Shown: positions 1 to 11,025, counted from the first letter of the stretch. The stretch: DNA of 64,000 nt from Alentia gelatinosa (GCA_950022655.1 OX465583.1:69885152-69949151), one strand, 5' to 3'. A program made the numbers and translations. The notes: generated by a model not told the origin, from the sequence alone.

Positions 1-376
1 ATAGAGTGCCTGGAATCGGCTACCCGGAGATTCTGGCATGTCAGAATCTCCTGCAGGAGATTCCGGAAAAATAGTCCTGACCATAATAAGGTTGAATCAT
101 CATGTACATGTACTTAAAAATAAGTTTCTTGAATGTTTATTCAATGCTAATTATTTAGAATCAATCATAATAATCTCATTTACAATCAGAAATCACTGTC
201 ATAACACACTTTGCATGCTAAACTCACAGGTTAATTGCGAACTTTATTATTGGGGTAAGTCTACACCGAATTACTGCCACACTTGACAGTGCTGTGGTGT
301 CTTGAACTAAATGGCTTACAGAAACCTTTTAACTGCAATAGACTTGTTATTAATCTTGTAGGTGGGTAATAAATAC
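1..376. other. No gene recognised
   Basis: I see no supported coding, RNA or repeat feature here. The short open stretches lack splice sites or recognisable protein features. Confidence 0.4.
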
Positions 377-518
377 AATAACAACTGGTTTTGTATATGA
401 GTGACCGTAATCTCCTCGTAGTTGACGACGTAATATCCTCGCTAATCACTCGGATATTACTACGCGTCAACTACTCGGAGATTACGGTCACTCGTACACA
501 AAACTAGTCATTATTGTG
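377..518. repeat. Hairpin MITE-like inverted repeat
   Basis: Two arms of about 65 bp are inverted copies of each other: the left arm carries GTGACCGTAATCTCC and the right arm GGAGATTACGGTCAC, with CAATAA/TTATTG near the tips. Related hairpins occur at 1940-2070, 13590-13690, 14033-14176, 31040-31180 and 37889-38042. No coding capacity is visible, as expected for a non-autonomous element mobilised in trans. Confidence 0.6.
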
Positions 519-532
519 TATTTATCATATAG

Positions 533-690
533 ATCCTCTAGAGGTTACTAAACTCCCTATTGTCGCCCTTGGTAAGTAAAGGTTCCGCTCCCGACTGGCT
601 GGCCACACCATGAACACATAGAGCCTCCAGAGGTTACTAAACTCCCGATTATCGCCCCGGGTAAAGCAAAGTTCCGCTCCCGATAGACTT
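533..690. repeat. Two-copy direct repeat (about 80 bp)
   Basis: The stretch carrying AGAGGTTACTAAACTCCC and GTTCCGCTCCCGA occurs twice in tandem with several substitutions between copies. No gene is apparent. Confidence 0.6.
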
Positions 691-713
691 GGCACACTAC
701 GATAAAATGAATC

Positions 714-1190
714 ACAGTTTGCTGATTTATAATTGGAGAAACTGAATATAATTTCGGATTCCCATGTAGAAATAGCTGAAATTTCCATTTCTGATATCAG
801 AATTTCAATTTGAGGATGTCTGAAAACCGTTAAACTGCATTAATTCTGGGTTACGAGTAAGGGGTCTATCACCATACTACGTCGGTAACCAGCGAAACCC
901 GGAACTTGGTCAACAGACTGAATTACGGGATACCTCAATAGGGTCTATGGACCGCAGTTTTCTGGTTTATTATTGTAGAAACTGAATATGATTTCGGATT
1001 TACATGTAGAAATAGCTGAAATTTCCATTTCTGGCATCGGACATCCAATTTGACGATTCATGAAAACTGTTAAACTGCAATAATTGTGGGTTATGGGTCA
1101 AGGGTCTATCACCATACAACCATGGCAACCAGCGAAAATCGGATCCTGTAAACACACTGAAATATGGGAAACCTCAATAGGGTCTATGCC
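714..1190. repeat. Two-copy tandem duplication (about 240 bp)
   Basis: Copy 1 starts near 714 and copy 2 near 954. Shared landmarks in the same order include GTAGAAATAGCTGAAATTTC and CCTCAATAGGGTCTATG. The copies have diverged, so the duplication is not very recent. Confidence 0.65.
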
Positions 1191-1244
1191 TGTGTTCGAA
1201 TGTCTATCAAATACTGCCCTCTGCGGGGGCGACGAGGTGTTGAA

Positions 1245-1655
1245 TATCAAGAATCATATCTATAGGCCTTGCATCCATATTGGGGACTGAAAACTGGTTA
1301 TCTTTAACTTGATATACAAAAACCCTCATAATTTAGGTTGTTTTCATTTTCTATGTATTGTCTCGAAAATTATGTTAAAAGTTAGGCAAAATGTTTGACT
1401 TCTAGAGTATGAGTGAAGATTCCATAGAATTCCATATGGAAGCAAAATTAAAACCCAGGTTAATCAAGCAGAGATTTCTTCTACAATCATTTTGATACTT
1501 TAACTTTTGTTGTACTCACAGCATAGGTCAAAATGGATTGTTTTGATATCAAAATAGAAAAGTAGCAAAACCTATGTCAAAGATATCTGCCATATGTCAA
1601 AGCACGGTCTTGGTAGGCAGAAAATGGAGAAGAAAGGCCTGGTTGGAAATGATAT
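1245..1655. repeat. Dispersed repeat, copy 1 (partner at 12535-13010)
   Basis: This block shares order and sequence with 12535-13010, including CATAGAATTCCATATGGAAG and CTTGGTAGGCAG. The second copy has an extra segment of about 80 bp. Copy 1 lies immediately 3' (in gene sense) of the last identified MS4A-like exon, so it may cover part of that gene's 3' end or simply be a dispersed element. Confidence 0.55.
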
Positions 1656-1685
1656 GTCCGATGTGCCTTTGTAAATGTGACGTAC

Positions 1686-1811
1686 CTGGATGCCAAAGAA
1701 CTGGAAATACTGCGGCCAGATGGCTGCCGTGCAGATGACGATGTTGGAGAGGGCGACAACAAGCTCCGCTGTGGTGGCGGCCATGATCATCCAGCAGAGA
1801 AGGCGGGCACC
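1686..1811 (-). CDS. MS4A-like exon, TM4 (126 nt)
   Basis: The acceptor TGTGTGCTCAG precedes 1811 and the donor CCAG|GTACGT follows 1686. It encodes 42 residues with the helix MIMAATTAELVVALSNIVIC and ends WPQYFQFFGIQ. A MITE end (ATCTCACCCC) begins only about 25 bp upstream of the acceptor. Confidence 0.65.
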
Positions 1812-3124
1812 CTGAGCACACAGGCAATAAAACATATCATCTCACCCCTGGTACAAGTTTAGCCATAGGAATAACGATACTCAACGATCACCCACGTAAA
1901 GTGACAATACTACGTCATGGTCATGGTGGGATATGGTTGTGAACGAATGACCATAATCTTCTCAAGGTTGACAACGAAATATCCTCGCTATCACTCCGAT
2001 ATTACTACACGTCATCTACTCCTAGAGGATGCCCACTCGTACACAAAACCAGTCATTATTGTGCATGTAATATCTTATTAATAGCAGGAGTGTCATGATG
2101 CTACAATGGCCATAATCTACATACTGCTCTCACACATTTCTAGCAAATATTGCTCCTTTCACTTTTATAGGTGGGAGATAGGAAGGGAACAAGGTACCTC
2201 TTCTGCCCAACCTTCCCTTTATAGGTGGAGATAGGAAAGGAACAAGGTACCTCTTCTGCCCAACCTTCACCTTTATTGATGGGAGATGTGAAGGGAACAA
2301 GGTACCCCTTCTGCCCAACCTTCAACTTTATAGGTGGAGATAGGAAAGGAACAAGGTACCTCTTCTGCCCAACCTTCACCTTTATAGGTGGAAATAGGCA
2401 GGCAACAAGGTACCTCTTCTGCCCAACCTTCACCTATATAGGTGGAGATAGGCAGGGAACAAGGTACCTCTTCTGCCCAACCTTCACCTTTATAGGTGGA
2501 GATAGGCAGGGAACAAGGTACCTCTTCTGCCCAACCTTCACCTTTATAGGTGGAGATAGGCAGGAAAAAGGTACCTCTTCTGCCCAACCTTCACCTTTAT
2601 AGGTGGAAATAGGCAGGGAACAAGGTACCTCTTCTGCCCAACCTTCACCTTTATAGGTGGAGATAGGCAGGGAACAAGGTACCTCTTCTGCCCAACCTTC
2701 ACCTTTATAGGTGGAGATAGGCAGGGAACAAGGTACCTCTTCTGCCCAACCTTCACCTTTATAGGTGGAGATAGGCAGGGAACAAGGTACCTCTTCTGCC
2801 CAACCTTCACCTTTATAGGTGGAGATAGGCAGGGAACAAGGTACCTCTTCTGCCCATCCCTTAATCACACTATACTTTTAATATATGTACAAGACTCATA
2901 TGAAAATACCTGAAGGAAGCTGTAAAAGTAGTTTCTGCTTATAGCCGTTAAGCCAAGTTAATTCATGTTTCAATGGAGGTAGATGGTTTATATTATCTGG
3001 TCGAATACTTACGAAATTTCCTGTAGCCAATGAACAATTAATAAGTGGTCCAGTCGTGAATAACGATGCAATCAGTGTAGCTACAAGACTGCTTTTAATC
3101 TGCAAAATTTAAAAGAAATGATAC

Positions 3125-3199
<75 letters not shown>

Positions 3200-5073
3200 C
3201 ACCTGATAGTCTATCAACTACCACCAATTTACTTATATATTCAGCAATGATAACAGGTGAATAGATAACATTCTGAAGTCATAGTTAAGTGCATAAAGAT
3301 AAGTTAGCCCGTTTAGGTAGTACCGATATAGAATGATTGTTTTCTGTCTTTATCAGGTGATATCCCTGGCATACATTATGGCGTCTACACTTAAAAGAAT
3401 TCCCTGGCAGACATCTAGTGTTGTTGTTAGAAAAAAACTATTTCATACCCAGTCTTTTGTGTTTCGTTTCCCACAGATGATGCTTACGACACCAGCACCT
3501 ACAAACTGAAATTTAACAAGAATACAAAATCAGTAATGTTCGTAAAGTTACTCAGACATCATGAGGGGTCATCAATAATATGTGTACGCACTGAGGAGGG
3601 TGTGTTAATTTGTTTTTAATGTTACATGCTATGTCTTTGTTCTATTGTGTACAATTTCTTCACCGAGTATTATATAGAAATCCACCGTGAATCGTATGGA
3701 TAGACAGTACTACACGAGTTTGGATGTGTCGGAATCGCCATCGAGGCAAAGCCAAGTGACGAATATGGCACATCCAAACTCGTGGAATATTGTCTATTTT
3801 ACAATTCGAGTGTGGTTCTGGATTTATCTTACCCCTTTCTATGACATTAGATAGCATCAGAATATTAGAATAGTTCGAATATACCTAGCATACCTTTTTA
3901 TTTATTGAATTTTGTATATAAGTATCAATGATGCCTTTATGATGCCTGGAGGCATCTTCATGCCTTAGCCAGTGGGATGGCTGGAGGCACCATGTTGCCA
4001 TAGCCAGGGGAATGCCTGGAGGCATCATGCTGCCGTAGCCAGTGGAATGCCTGGAGGCATCATGCGGCCATGGCCAGAGAAATGTCTGGAGGCAACATGC
4101 CGCCATAATCAGGGGAATGCCTGGAGGCAACATGCCGCCATAATCAGGGGAATGCCTAGAGGCATCATGCTGCCATAGCCAGGGGAATGCCTGGAGGCAT
4201 CATGCTGTCATAGCCAGGGGAATGCCTGGAGGCATCATGCTGCCATAGCCAGGGGAATGCCTGGAGGCATCATGCTGCCATAGCCAGGGGAATACCTGGA
4301 GGCATCATGCTGCCGTAGCCAGGGGAATGCCTGGAGGCATCATGCTGCTGTAGCCAGGGGAATGCCTGGAGGCATCATGCGGCCATAGCCAGATAAATGT
4401 CTGGAGGCATCATGCCGCCATAATCAGGGGAATGCCTGGAGGCACCATGCGGCCATAGCCAGATAAATGTCTGGAGGCATCATGCCGCCATAATCAGGGG
4501 AATGCCAGGAGGCATCATGCTGCCATAGCCAGGGGAATGCCTGGAGGCATCATGCTGCCATAGCCAGGGGAACGCCTGTAGGCGTCATGCTGCTGTAGCC
4601 AGGGGAATGCCTGAAGGCATCATGCTGCCATAGCCAGGGGAATGCCTGGAGGCATCGTGCTGCCATAGCCAGGGGAACGCCTGGAGGCATCATGCTGCCA
4701 CAGCCAGGGGAACGCCTGGAGACATCATGATGCAGTTAAAGGGTAATAAAGAGAAACTGTCCCTCACCAGTAGTCCGCACCAGATGCCGGGGGCCGCTCT
4801 GTGATTCTCGAGGTCCACGCCGAGCCCGAGGACCTCGAGCATGATGCAGACGGCACCACACACGGTGTGCGCCTTGCCGAGGCAGCTAGCGGTGTAGCCG
4901 GAGTAGGAGTAGGGCTGGCTGTGCGGGCCTGGGAACGGGCAGTGCACGTCCTCTGCGCCGTCCCGCCCCGTCGTGTGGCCCGACGTGATGATCATGTTAC
5001 CAGCCATCTCCCCAGGAGCATCCTCGTGAATGCCTCGTACTCGTCCTACCGCCTCGTGGATCCCTCGTGGTCA
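1686..5073 (-). CDS. MS4A/CD20-like four-transmembrane protein gene (four exons found, 3' end missing)
   Basis: Membrane-spanning 4-domain proteins sit in the plasma or organelle membrane with both tails in the cytosol and often modulate receptors or ion channels. I assembled the gene from splice sites on the minus strand: exons 4768-5073, 3449-3505, 3013-3099 and 1686-1811. The coding parts are 240, 57, 87 and 126 nt, all in phase 0. They encode a Pro/Tyr-rich N-terminal tail, TM1 (VCGAVCIMLEVLGLGVDL), TM2 split across an intron (GIWCGLL then FVGAGVVSIICGK), a short KRNTKDW loop, TM3 (SSLVATLIASLF) and TM4 (TAELVVALSNIVIC). An intron splitting TM2 and a charged loop before TM3 are typical of the MS4A family. 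The TM3-TM4 loop is very short, so a loop exon may be missing between 1812 and 3012. The terminal exon was not found. Family assignment is by resemblance; TMEM176-like is the alternative. Confidence 0.68.
1837..1925. repeat. MITE fragment ending in ATCTCACCCC
   Basis: The stretch GTTTAGCCATAGGAATAACG plus a GTGATCGTTGAGT-type core recurs at 16966-17050, 19515-19617 and 35550-35650. The shared terminal ATCTCACCCC (or its reverse GGGGTGAGAT) also appears on other MITE families in this window. Confidence 0.6.
1940..2070. repeat. Hairpin MITE-like inverted repeat (diverged)
   Basis: It has the same layout as the hairpin at 377-518: CGAATGACCATAATCTTC on the left, TACACAAAACCAGTCATTATTG on the right, with the CCTCGCTATCACTCCGATATT core. 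The arms are more mutated. Confidence 0.5.
2150..2858. repeat. 54-bp minisatellite, about 13 copies
   Basis: The unit reads roughly CACCTTTATAGGTGGAGATA, then GGCAGGGAACAAGGTACC, then TCTTCTGCCCAACC. Right-hand units are nearly identical and left-hand units more diverged. Because 54 is a multiple of three, several frames stay open on both strands; these are not genes. It lies in the intron between the TM3 and TM4 exons of the MS4A-like gene. Confidence 0.9.
3013..3099 (-). CDS. MS4A-like exon, TM3 (87 nt)
   Basis: The acceptor TTTTGCAG precedes 3099 and the near-perfect donor TTC|GTAAGTATT follows 3013. It encodes 29 residues starting IKSSLVATLIASLF, a hydrophobic helix fitting TM3. Confidence 0.68.
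3129..3195. repeat. (AT)n microsatellite
   Basis: An uninterrupted run of about 33 AT dinucleotides, in an intron of the MS4A-like gene. Confidence 0.95.
3449..3505 (-). CDS. MS4A-like exon, second half of TM2 (57 nt)
   Basis: The acceptor AAATTTCAG precedes 3505 and the donor TGG|GTATG follows 3449. It encodes FVGAGVVSIICGKRNTKDW, completing TM2 and adding the short charged loop expected before TM3. Its phase matches both neighbouring exons. Confidence 0.68.
3640..3850. repeat. Hairpin MITE, ATCGAGAATCG family
   Basis: Inverted arms centred near 3750: TCCACCGTGAATCGTATGGA...ACGAGTTTGGATGTG against CACATCCAAACTCGTGG...ATTCGAGTGTGGTTCTGGA. The same family occurs at 19294-19437 and 35298-35450. 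Confidence 0.7.
3945..4735. repeat. 35-bp minisatellite, about 22 copies
   Basis: The unit is CATGCTGCCATAGCCAGGGG followed by AATGCCTGGAGGCAT. Exact 35-bp spacing is seen at 4201, 4236 and 4271. It ends only about 30 bp from the donor site of the first MS4A-like exon. Confidence 0.93.
4768..5073 (-). CDS. MS4A-like exon with start codon, N-tail, TM1 and start of TM2
   Basis: The acceptor TCTCACAG precedes 5073 after a pyrimidine-rich tract, and the donor CTG|GTGAGG is at 4768/4767. The ATG at 5007 is the first in-frame start, because the exon opens with an in-frame TGA at 5071-5073. An out-of-frame ATG lies just upstream. The tail holds PFPGPHSQPYSYSGY, followed by the first hydrophobic segment. 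The opposite-strand open frame at 4801-5079 is a shadow. Confidence 0.68.
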
Positions 5074-5169
5074 CTGTGAGACACAAGAGATCAATAACTC
5101 ATTAGGAAAATGTGTCCACATTGATCTGATGCAATTAGCAGATCGATGTCTTTAGCATTGATTGATTTT

Positions 5170-5560
5170 CTATAGAGGAAATGTATGAAAGTTTAGGGTC
5201 GGAGTTTGTATCGCATTAAGTTTGACTTGCGGAGTAATTCACAAGGCGAAGCTCTGAGCGTAAACTTGAATATCGCATACTATAGAGGAAACCTATGAAA
5301 GTTTAGGGTCAGAGCTCGTATCCCATCGTGTTTGAATCGCGAAGTAATTCACAAGGCGAAGTTCTGTCTGTAAACTTGAATATCGCATATTATAGGGAAA
5401 GCCTATGTAAGTTTAGGGTCAGAGCTCGTATCCCATCGTATTTGAGTCGCGTAGTAATCCACAAGGCGAAGCCGCGTGAATTATGTAGTGATTCAAATGA
5501 GATGGGATTGAGTTTTGACCCTAAACTTGAATGGGTTTTGAATTTATCTCACCCTTTACA
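5170..5560. repeat. Dispersed repeat, GTTTAGGGTCAGAGCTCG family (three partial tandem copies)
   Basis: CTATGAAAGTTTAGGGTC...GAATTCACAAGGCGAAG-type units recur three times here at about 120-bp spacing. The family also occurs at 12090-12350 and 34485-34590, and it is expanded at 61740-63283. Confidence 0.7.
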
Positions 5561-7640
5561 TTGACTAATGGGCTAACATTTCTGACATAATGCCCCATTG
5601 GATATATTTCATAAATATCTCATGGGCTTTAGGTTCGAGTTCCCAATGTTAAGTCTATGGAGAAAAAATACCATGGGTGGGATGAATGTTTTAACCTTTT
5701 AATGGTGCATAGATAGAAAATACCGGGGGTGAGATGATTAAACGCCTCTTCCCGTACGAACCGTAAATTTTCATCTCGTTTTGTACCTTTTACAGCATGG
5801 TAAGGCGTTCTATATTTACTATATACCCGAAATTTTTAGAAATAATCAATTTAATCTTTCCGAACAACTGATATTTTAGTCAACGGATACGGAAGAGAGT
5901 TCCATATTTTGCCGTACGGAACACTGTTCTGTACGGTATTTTTACCTTAAATGGCGAAACGGTGCGTATTTACAGTATGTACGGTATGGGTATATAGTAA
6001 AGGGTGCGTATTTACAGTATATATACGGCATGGGTATATAGTAAACGGTGCGTATTTACAGTATATACGGCATGGGTATATTATAATAACTCGAATAACA
6101 TGCAGAGTGCGGCTTATGAGTTGGTGTAATATCAGCTCATCTTTAGGGAGTAATCCCCAGTCCATTTGTAACGGAGAGGTTGGTGTCTGAAAGCAATCAT
6201 TACTTACGTAAGAATGATCCCCACTTCACAACGGGGCTGGTTTAATAATCCCCTCAAACCGGTGACACGCATGTTAATGGACAATGCAGAGGATAGCATT
6301 TTACAAGGTTCACCCGTTAATGTTATTAACACAAGGGCACAAGTTTTCATCCATTTATTTTTTTTCTGATTGATATGATTAATCAGAATGAATATGAAAA
6401 TATGCCGAGGGAATATAGGAATAAAGCCCTAGTTACGAGAAGAATAAAGGACAAATGCTGGTAGTTCGGTGATATCTAAATTCTATTGATTTTTGCAAAT
6501 AACTCTGGATGATGTAAGTTTCATACAACAGCAAATAGAAAATGTAAAACAAAACAAAACAAAAACACGAAAACACAGGCATTTCACCATGCTAACTTCT
6601 ATGGGAAGGCCATCTGAAAAAATAAGTAGTTAGCTATTGGTATGTATTGGAAACTGCAATATTTTGACTTTGTTGCTAGATGACACTGATGTTCTATTGC
6701 TATCTTCGAACAATTCTGGAATTCGATAGTTGAGAACATATATAAATAAGAAATGCTAAAAAAATGCTATGTCACCAAGCTAACTTTTATGGGAAGGCCA
6801 TCTGGAGAAGCCAAGTGCTTAAGTATTAGTCTATGTCTATGGGAAACTGCAATATTCTTATGAAACCAGATGGCAGCACCATTGTAAAATTTAGTTCTGA
6901 GTACAGAATTTAGAAATCACCCAACTACCAGCATTTGTCTTTAAGCACAGACATGTATATAGGTCTTCCAAGTCCGTGCTTTAAGTAATGCATGTGGGTC
7001 AGATATATTATCAACAACATCCTCTGTGATTGATAGAAATACACTGACACATTCAAAGGGATTCCCATTTTAGTTCTCCATGTTCACGTCTACGGTATAC
7101 AAATGGCAGGGGATGGCAATATGGAAGTCGGTGAGAGGTCACACTACTTACAGGCTGCTCGTTGAAGGAAGATGTCGATGTGGTTTGGGTGTGATTTATC
7201 CCACGTAGATGTAGGAACTGGTGAAGTACAAATCTCACACTCAGAATGGGCCACGCATGATCCCAGGAAGCGCTCCTGTTTACTGATCCACAGGGTCTGT
7301 GGAGTCTGACCTAATTCCACTGACCTCGGCGATACGGGTCAGTGATCAGGATATTCATATGATGCCTCGTTCAAACTGTGCGACTTAGAGGTATGCGATT
7401 AGAGGTACCTAGCTTGAGGCTGGGCGTACCTCAAGCGACAAATCCACTAAAGTGGTATTCACACGGTGAGATTGATTTACCTCATAAGGTTCTGTGCCTA
7501 TTAGGGGTAAATATCGCAAACAATTGCAGAAAAAAAACAAGTCTCAGGGAAATGGAACCTTACAATAAAGACGATGAAATTGTGCTTGAGTACAAAATCG
7601 CAGCAGGATTTATCTAAGAGAAATACCATGTGAGGTACAT
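5561..7640. other. Repeat-poor intergenic stretch, no gene recognised
   Basis: It contains three short direct repeats of GGTGCGTATTTACAGTATAT near 5962-6075 and two diverged copies of a segment with TATGGGAAGGCCATCTG near 6600 and 6787. The minus-strand open stretch at about 7155-7330 ends at a good donor-like GTAAGTAG, but nothing links it to a gene. Confidence 0.4.
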
Positions 7641-7654
7641 GAATCCCATTGTGT

Positions 7655-8265
7655 GAATCCCACTTTAGGCGAATTTAGCGGTCGCACACGTTCGCCTCGA
7701 TTTCGCCTGGTCGCAAGAAAAATTCGCTTCAGTGGAGCAGGCATTCGCATGGTGGTCTCTTGGGAGTCGCAAGTCTCATTCAAATTCGCATGGACATGCA
7801 ACCGGCATGCGACATTATTAAAACCTTTTAATATTATCTCATGTGTTTGCACGGTCGCATGTATTCGCAGAGTCGCTTGGTCGCAATGTCTCACGAGAAT
7901 TCTATGTGAATTCAGTCGCTTTAGTGGATTTGGCGCTTCAGGTGTTTCTAACAGGAAAACTTTCCACTGTTCACACTGTACGATTTTACAGCACCAGATC
8001 CACTAAGGCAGATCTAGTGGTCGCACACGTTCGCCTTGAGTTCGCCCGGTCGCATGAAAAATTCGCGCCAGTGGATCAGGCATTTGCACGGTGGTCGCAA
8101 AGGAGTCGCATGGACATGTGACAAGCATGTGACGATTTCAAAACCTTCTGATATTATCACATGTGTTCATGTTTATTCACATGGTCGCATGTATTCGCAC
8201 AGTCGCATTGTCGCATGGTCTCGCGATAATTCTAAGCGAATTCATTCGCCTGAGTATATTTGGCC
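7655..8265. repeat. Tandem duplication of a TCGCA-rich segment (about 345 bp, two copies)
   Basis: GGTCGCACACGTTCGCCT opens both copies (near 7680 and 8019). Later landmarks GTCGCATGTATTCGCA and CGAATTCA appear in the same order. Short TCGCA/TTCGC motifs are strongly over-represented inside each copy. Confidence 0.7.
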
Positions 8266-8924
8266 CTGTAGGTACTGCTAGTCACTGACCAAAGTGCGCC
8301 CAGTCTCACAGTGTGAACCCCCAGTATCCCACTCTATAGACTTATCACTGGGATCTGGTATTCAAGGCCCATGGAGAATAGTAAATAATACTCAATGGGT
8401 AATGACATCACAATCGTTCCATTGTGGGGATTGCACAACCACAAAAGAACATCAAATGGCGGCCTTTTAGAGTAATTGGTGTAGTGGAACAGGCAAATTG
8501 CTCATCGGCGGTGACATGGCCGTATGACAGGCGAGAGCCCAAAAGACCTGATAAATTAGCTTTTGTCAGGCACCAAAATATCCCGAGAAATGTAAAACAC
8601 GTTTAATATGGAAATTCCTTGAGATTGTGTACCTTGGCAGGGGAAATTGACTGCGACGATTCCCTTTTCTCCACATCTGTCTTAGAGAATTGAGGGTAGG
8701 GGTGTCATACGAGGAGACTATGTACTGGTAAATAATCTCAGGAATATTGTCTCAGGTACATAAGTGTATCTGTGTGAATCCAACTTTAAACAGGTTTAAA
8801 ATCTAAATGGCTTGAGACTAAATACCTTGGTAGGGGAAATTGACGGCCATAATTTCCCCTTCTCCATATCTGTTTCGGGAAATTGAGACCTGGGCGTGTC
8901 ACAGAGACTGTACTGGTAAACTAG
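8266..8924. other. No gene recognised
   Basis: It contains two diverged copies of a stretch with CCTTGGCAGGGGAAATTGAC (near 8630 and 8830), which also resembles 20690-20760. There is no convincing exon. Confidence 0.4.
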
Positions 8925-9318
8925 TAGCAAATAGTATCTTCATCATTGGTGAAGGAGCGTGCAATTATATATGAATATCAATGAAAAGGTTTTAGTGACT
9001 TCCAGTCGGTAGATAGTTCTCTGTAACCCACTTGCACACGGTCAACTTGCCATTTCTGCAACTGCCTGAGTCTGGGATCCAAGCATATCAAGCACCAGTG
9101 GGTCTTGGGGTATTTTGGTCTTGAGTGATTGGTCATGGTCAGCTGGGCACACCTCTAAGGCACTGAGACACTGGCTCCCTGCTCTGTTCTCATTATCACA
9201 GTGAATAGCACACAGACAGTGAATGGATATTTCTTTATCCAGTACGCTGAAAGTCTATCTGTGATCACTGTAAACCTCGAGGCGATGTATATAGGGTAAA
9301 CAAACACGCTCTAATAAT
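8925..9318 (+). repeat. Approx. 400-bp dispersed repeat, copy 1
   Basis: It runs from TCATCATTGGTGAAGGAGCG to GATGATGT-like AGGCGATGTATATAGG and a CTCTAATAA end. Shared core words are GATTGGTCATGGTCAGCTGG and GACACTGGCTCCCTGCT. Other copies are at 10125-10527, 33857-34250 (same strand), and 24548-24775 and 63545-63935 (reverse). Confidence 0.8.
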
Positions 9319-9399
9319 CTCAGGAAAATAGTTATCAGACCCACCCTCATAGAGGAACCACAACTCGCATCCGAACGGCCCCGGTACACTTTTCAGTTT

Positions 9400-9710
9400 T
9401 CATAGTCCGTTTACGGACCGCACCACCTAAAGCTTACGGTCCGTCAGGCTCTAACACAGCACGGCTCCAATTTACCAGTTCTGTCTGGCTGATGGGCGAA
9501 AGGATTTTCGTGATTGGCTGTTCTAATTCTAGGACCTATGCTTGAAGAATAATACTCTGGTTACTGGCAAATCACCCAGGGCAGCATAGTACCAGTGTAG
9601 GCAGGAATTCCTGACTCAAAATGGCAGCGCGTAACAGTCTTAGTTTGAGCCTGTGTGCCCTGGCCCTGGCGACAACAGACTGTACTAGAGTCTCCAACCA
9701 TTGGCATGAC
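9400..9710 (+). repeat. Dispersed repeat carrying a conserved short ORF, copy 1
   Basis: This block is repeated in inverted orientation at 16245-16650. Both carry an ATG (9620 here) opening a hydrophobic leader-like peptide: MAARNSLSLSLCALALATTD here and MAPLNSLRLSLCALALATTN in the partner. Similarity ends shortly after TACTAGAGTCT. It could be a duplicated signal-peptide exon or a piece of an unknown mobile element. Confidence 0.55.
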
Positions 9711-9777
9711 CCATTCTCACATAGTACCCGGACGATTAGGGAGTGATATGCACACAAAGTAAACGGGGTCACAGGCA

Positions 9778-9935
9778 CTTATATAGAACGACCTGACCAT
9801 GCTGTACATGCTACAAAAGGAGATGGGGAATTGTTGCTTTTTACTGAACAGGCCCCATGCCGAGTTCTGTAAAAACATCAATTCCCATCGGGTTTTGTAG
9901 CATGTACAAGCATGGTAGGCCGTTATATATTTATT
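9778..9935. repeat. Hairpin MITE, ACCATGCTGTACATGCTACAAAA family
   Basis: Inverted arms: TATAGAACGACCTGACCATG at the left and CATGGTAGGCCGTTATATA at the right, with AATTGTTG...AATTCCCATC in the arms. The family also occurs at 11630-11775, 15192-15338 and 37345-37505, with half copies at 20890-20960 and 35805-35862. Confidence 0.75.
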
Positions 9936-10124
9936 ACATACCCAAAATTAATAAAATCTTAGCATAAATTGGCAATTAATGACATGTCTATATGAAAACC
10001 CACACACTGCTGATGTTTCAACGTGTGCAGTATAACAGTGTTCTGCACAGGATTCAGTACATAACTTATACTGCAGCAGTACATAATTATCAAATATACT
10101 GCATGGGTATATTTAACTAGGAGC

Positions 10125-10527
10125 AAAAAGTAAGTTCATCATAGATGAATGAGCGTGCAATTATAAACGCATAACAAATAAAAATTCTGAGTTAGATTTA
10201 GCCTATGGATAGTTTTCTACAACCCACTTGCACCCAGTCAACTTGCCATTTCTCTAACTGCCTGAGTCTAGGATCAAAACATATCAAAAACAGTGGGTCA
10301 ATGAGGTATCTCGGTCTTGAGTGATTGGTCATGGTCAGCTGGGCACACTTCTAAGACCCTGAGACACTGGCTCCCTGCTGTGTTCTCACTATCACAGGGA
10401 AGAGCATGTAGATAGTAAAGGGATAGTTTTCTGGAAGCACACTGAAAGTTCAATGTGACCACTCTAACCCTGACTCTAAGCTCTAGATGATGTATATAGG
10501 CGTGCAAGCACCTCTAATAAAACGTGT
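10125..10527 (+). repeat. Approx. 400-bp dispersed repeat, copy 2
   Basis: Nearly colinear with 8925-9318 and 33857-34250, including GTCTTGAGTGATTGGTCATG and the GATGATGTATATAGGCGTGC end. Confidence 0.8.
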
Positions 10528-10539
10528 TAACCCTTTCAT

Positions 10540-10700
10540 GACCAAACTGCTGCAGAGCTGTCTTATTATCCTTAGCGAACCCCGTCCGTTCAGGCCAAAG
10601 TGTCCGCTTATAAAATGCAGGGTGTCTTCTTACACGGGGTTAGAATAAACAACTAATAGAGGGAACCATTCCGAGCAATGGTGTCTGTTAACGCAGGGTG
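10540..10700. repeat. Dispersed repeat with GTGTCCGCTTA/GGGGT motifs
   Basis: It shares words with the reverse complement of 25310-25460, such as GTGTCCGCTTA, CTCTATTAGATG-type and GAACGGTTCCCTC (here GAGGGAACCATTCCG). Both look like remnants of a DNA transposon whose ends carry a GTCCGCTTA...GGGGTTCTACTGTA motif. Confidence 0.5.
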
Positions 10701-11002
10701 TCTATGTTCGGGAGGTGTATTCTTCTATGTCTTTTAGTAGGGAATGGGTTAGAACATATCGTGTTGCACTAATCGGCTATTAATTTGGTGGCGTCCTATT
10801 TTCTAGGAGACGCGGATAATAACCGCCATCATTTTCAGGAGGGACCATTCATTATTCATGCCTGTGGGGCTGGCGGTTGCACAGTTTTCATGGGAGGAGG
10901 ACCAACTTGTTTTCTGTATTTCCATGGGAGGGGAACAATTTTTCTGGTTTCTGTGGAAGGGGGTTTGGGTAATGGATAACCATGGAAGGTTCCAATTTCG
11001 TA

Positions 11003-11025
11003 GATGTGTGTGTGTGTGTGTGTGT

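Noticed and set aside
2225..2868. Long open frames with an 18-residue repeat on both strands
   Set aside because: They are produced by the 54-bp minisatellite, whose length is a multiple of three; several frames are open at once and no gene signals exist.
4801..5079. 92-codon plus-strand frame
   Set aside because: It overlaps the MS4A-like exon on the other strand, which has splice-site and family support.
7150..7330. Minus-strand open stretch ending at a good donor (CCT|GTAAGTAG)
   Set aside because: About 60 codons without a recognised domain, acceptor or link to a gene; such stretches arise by chance.
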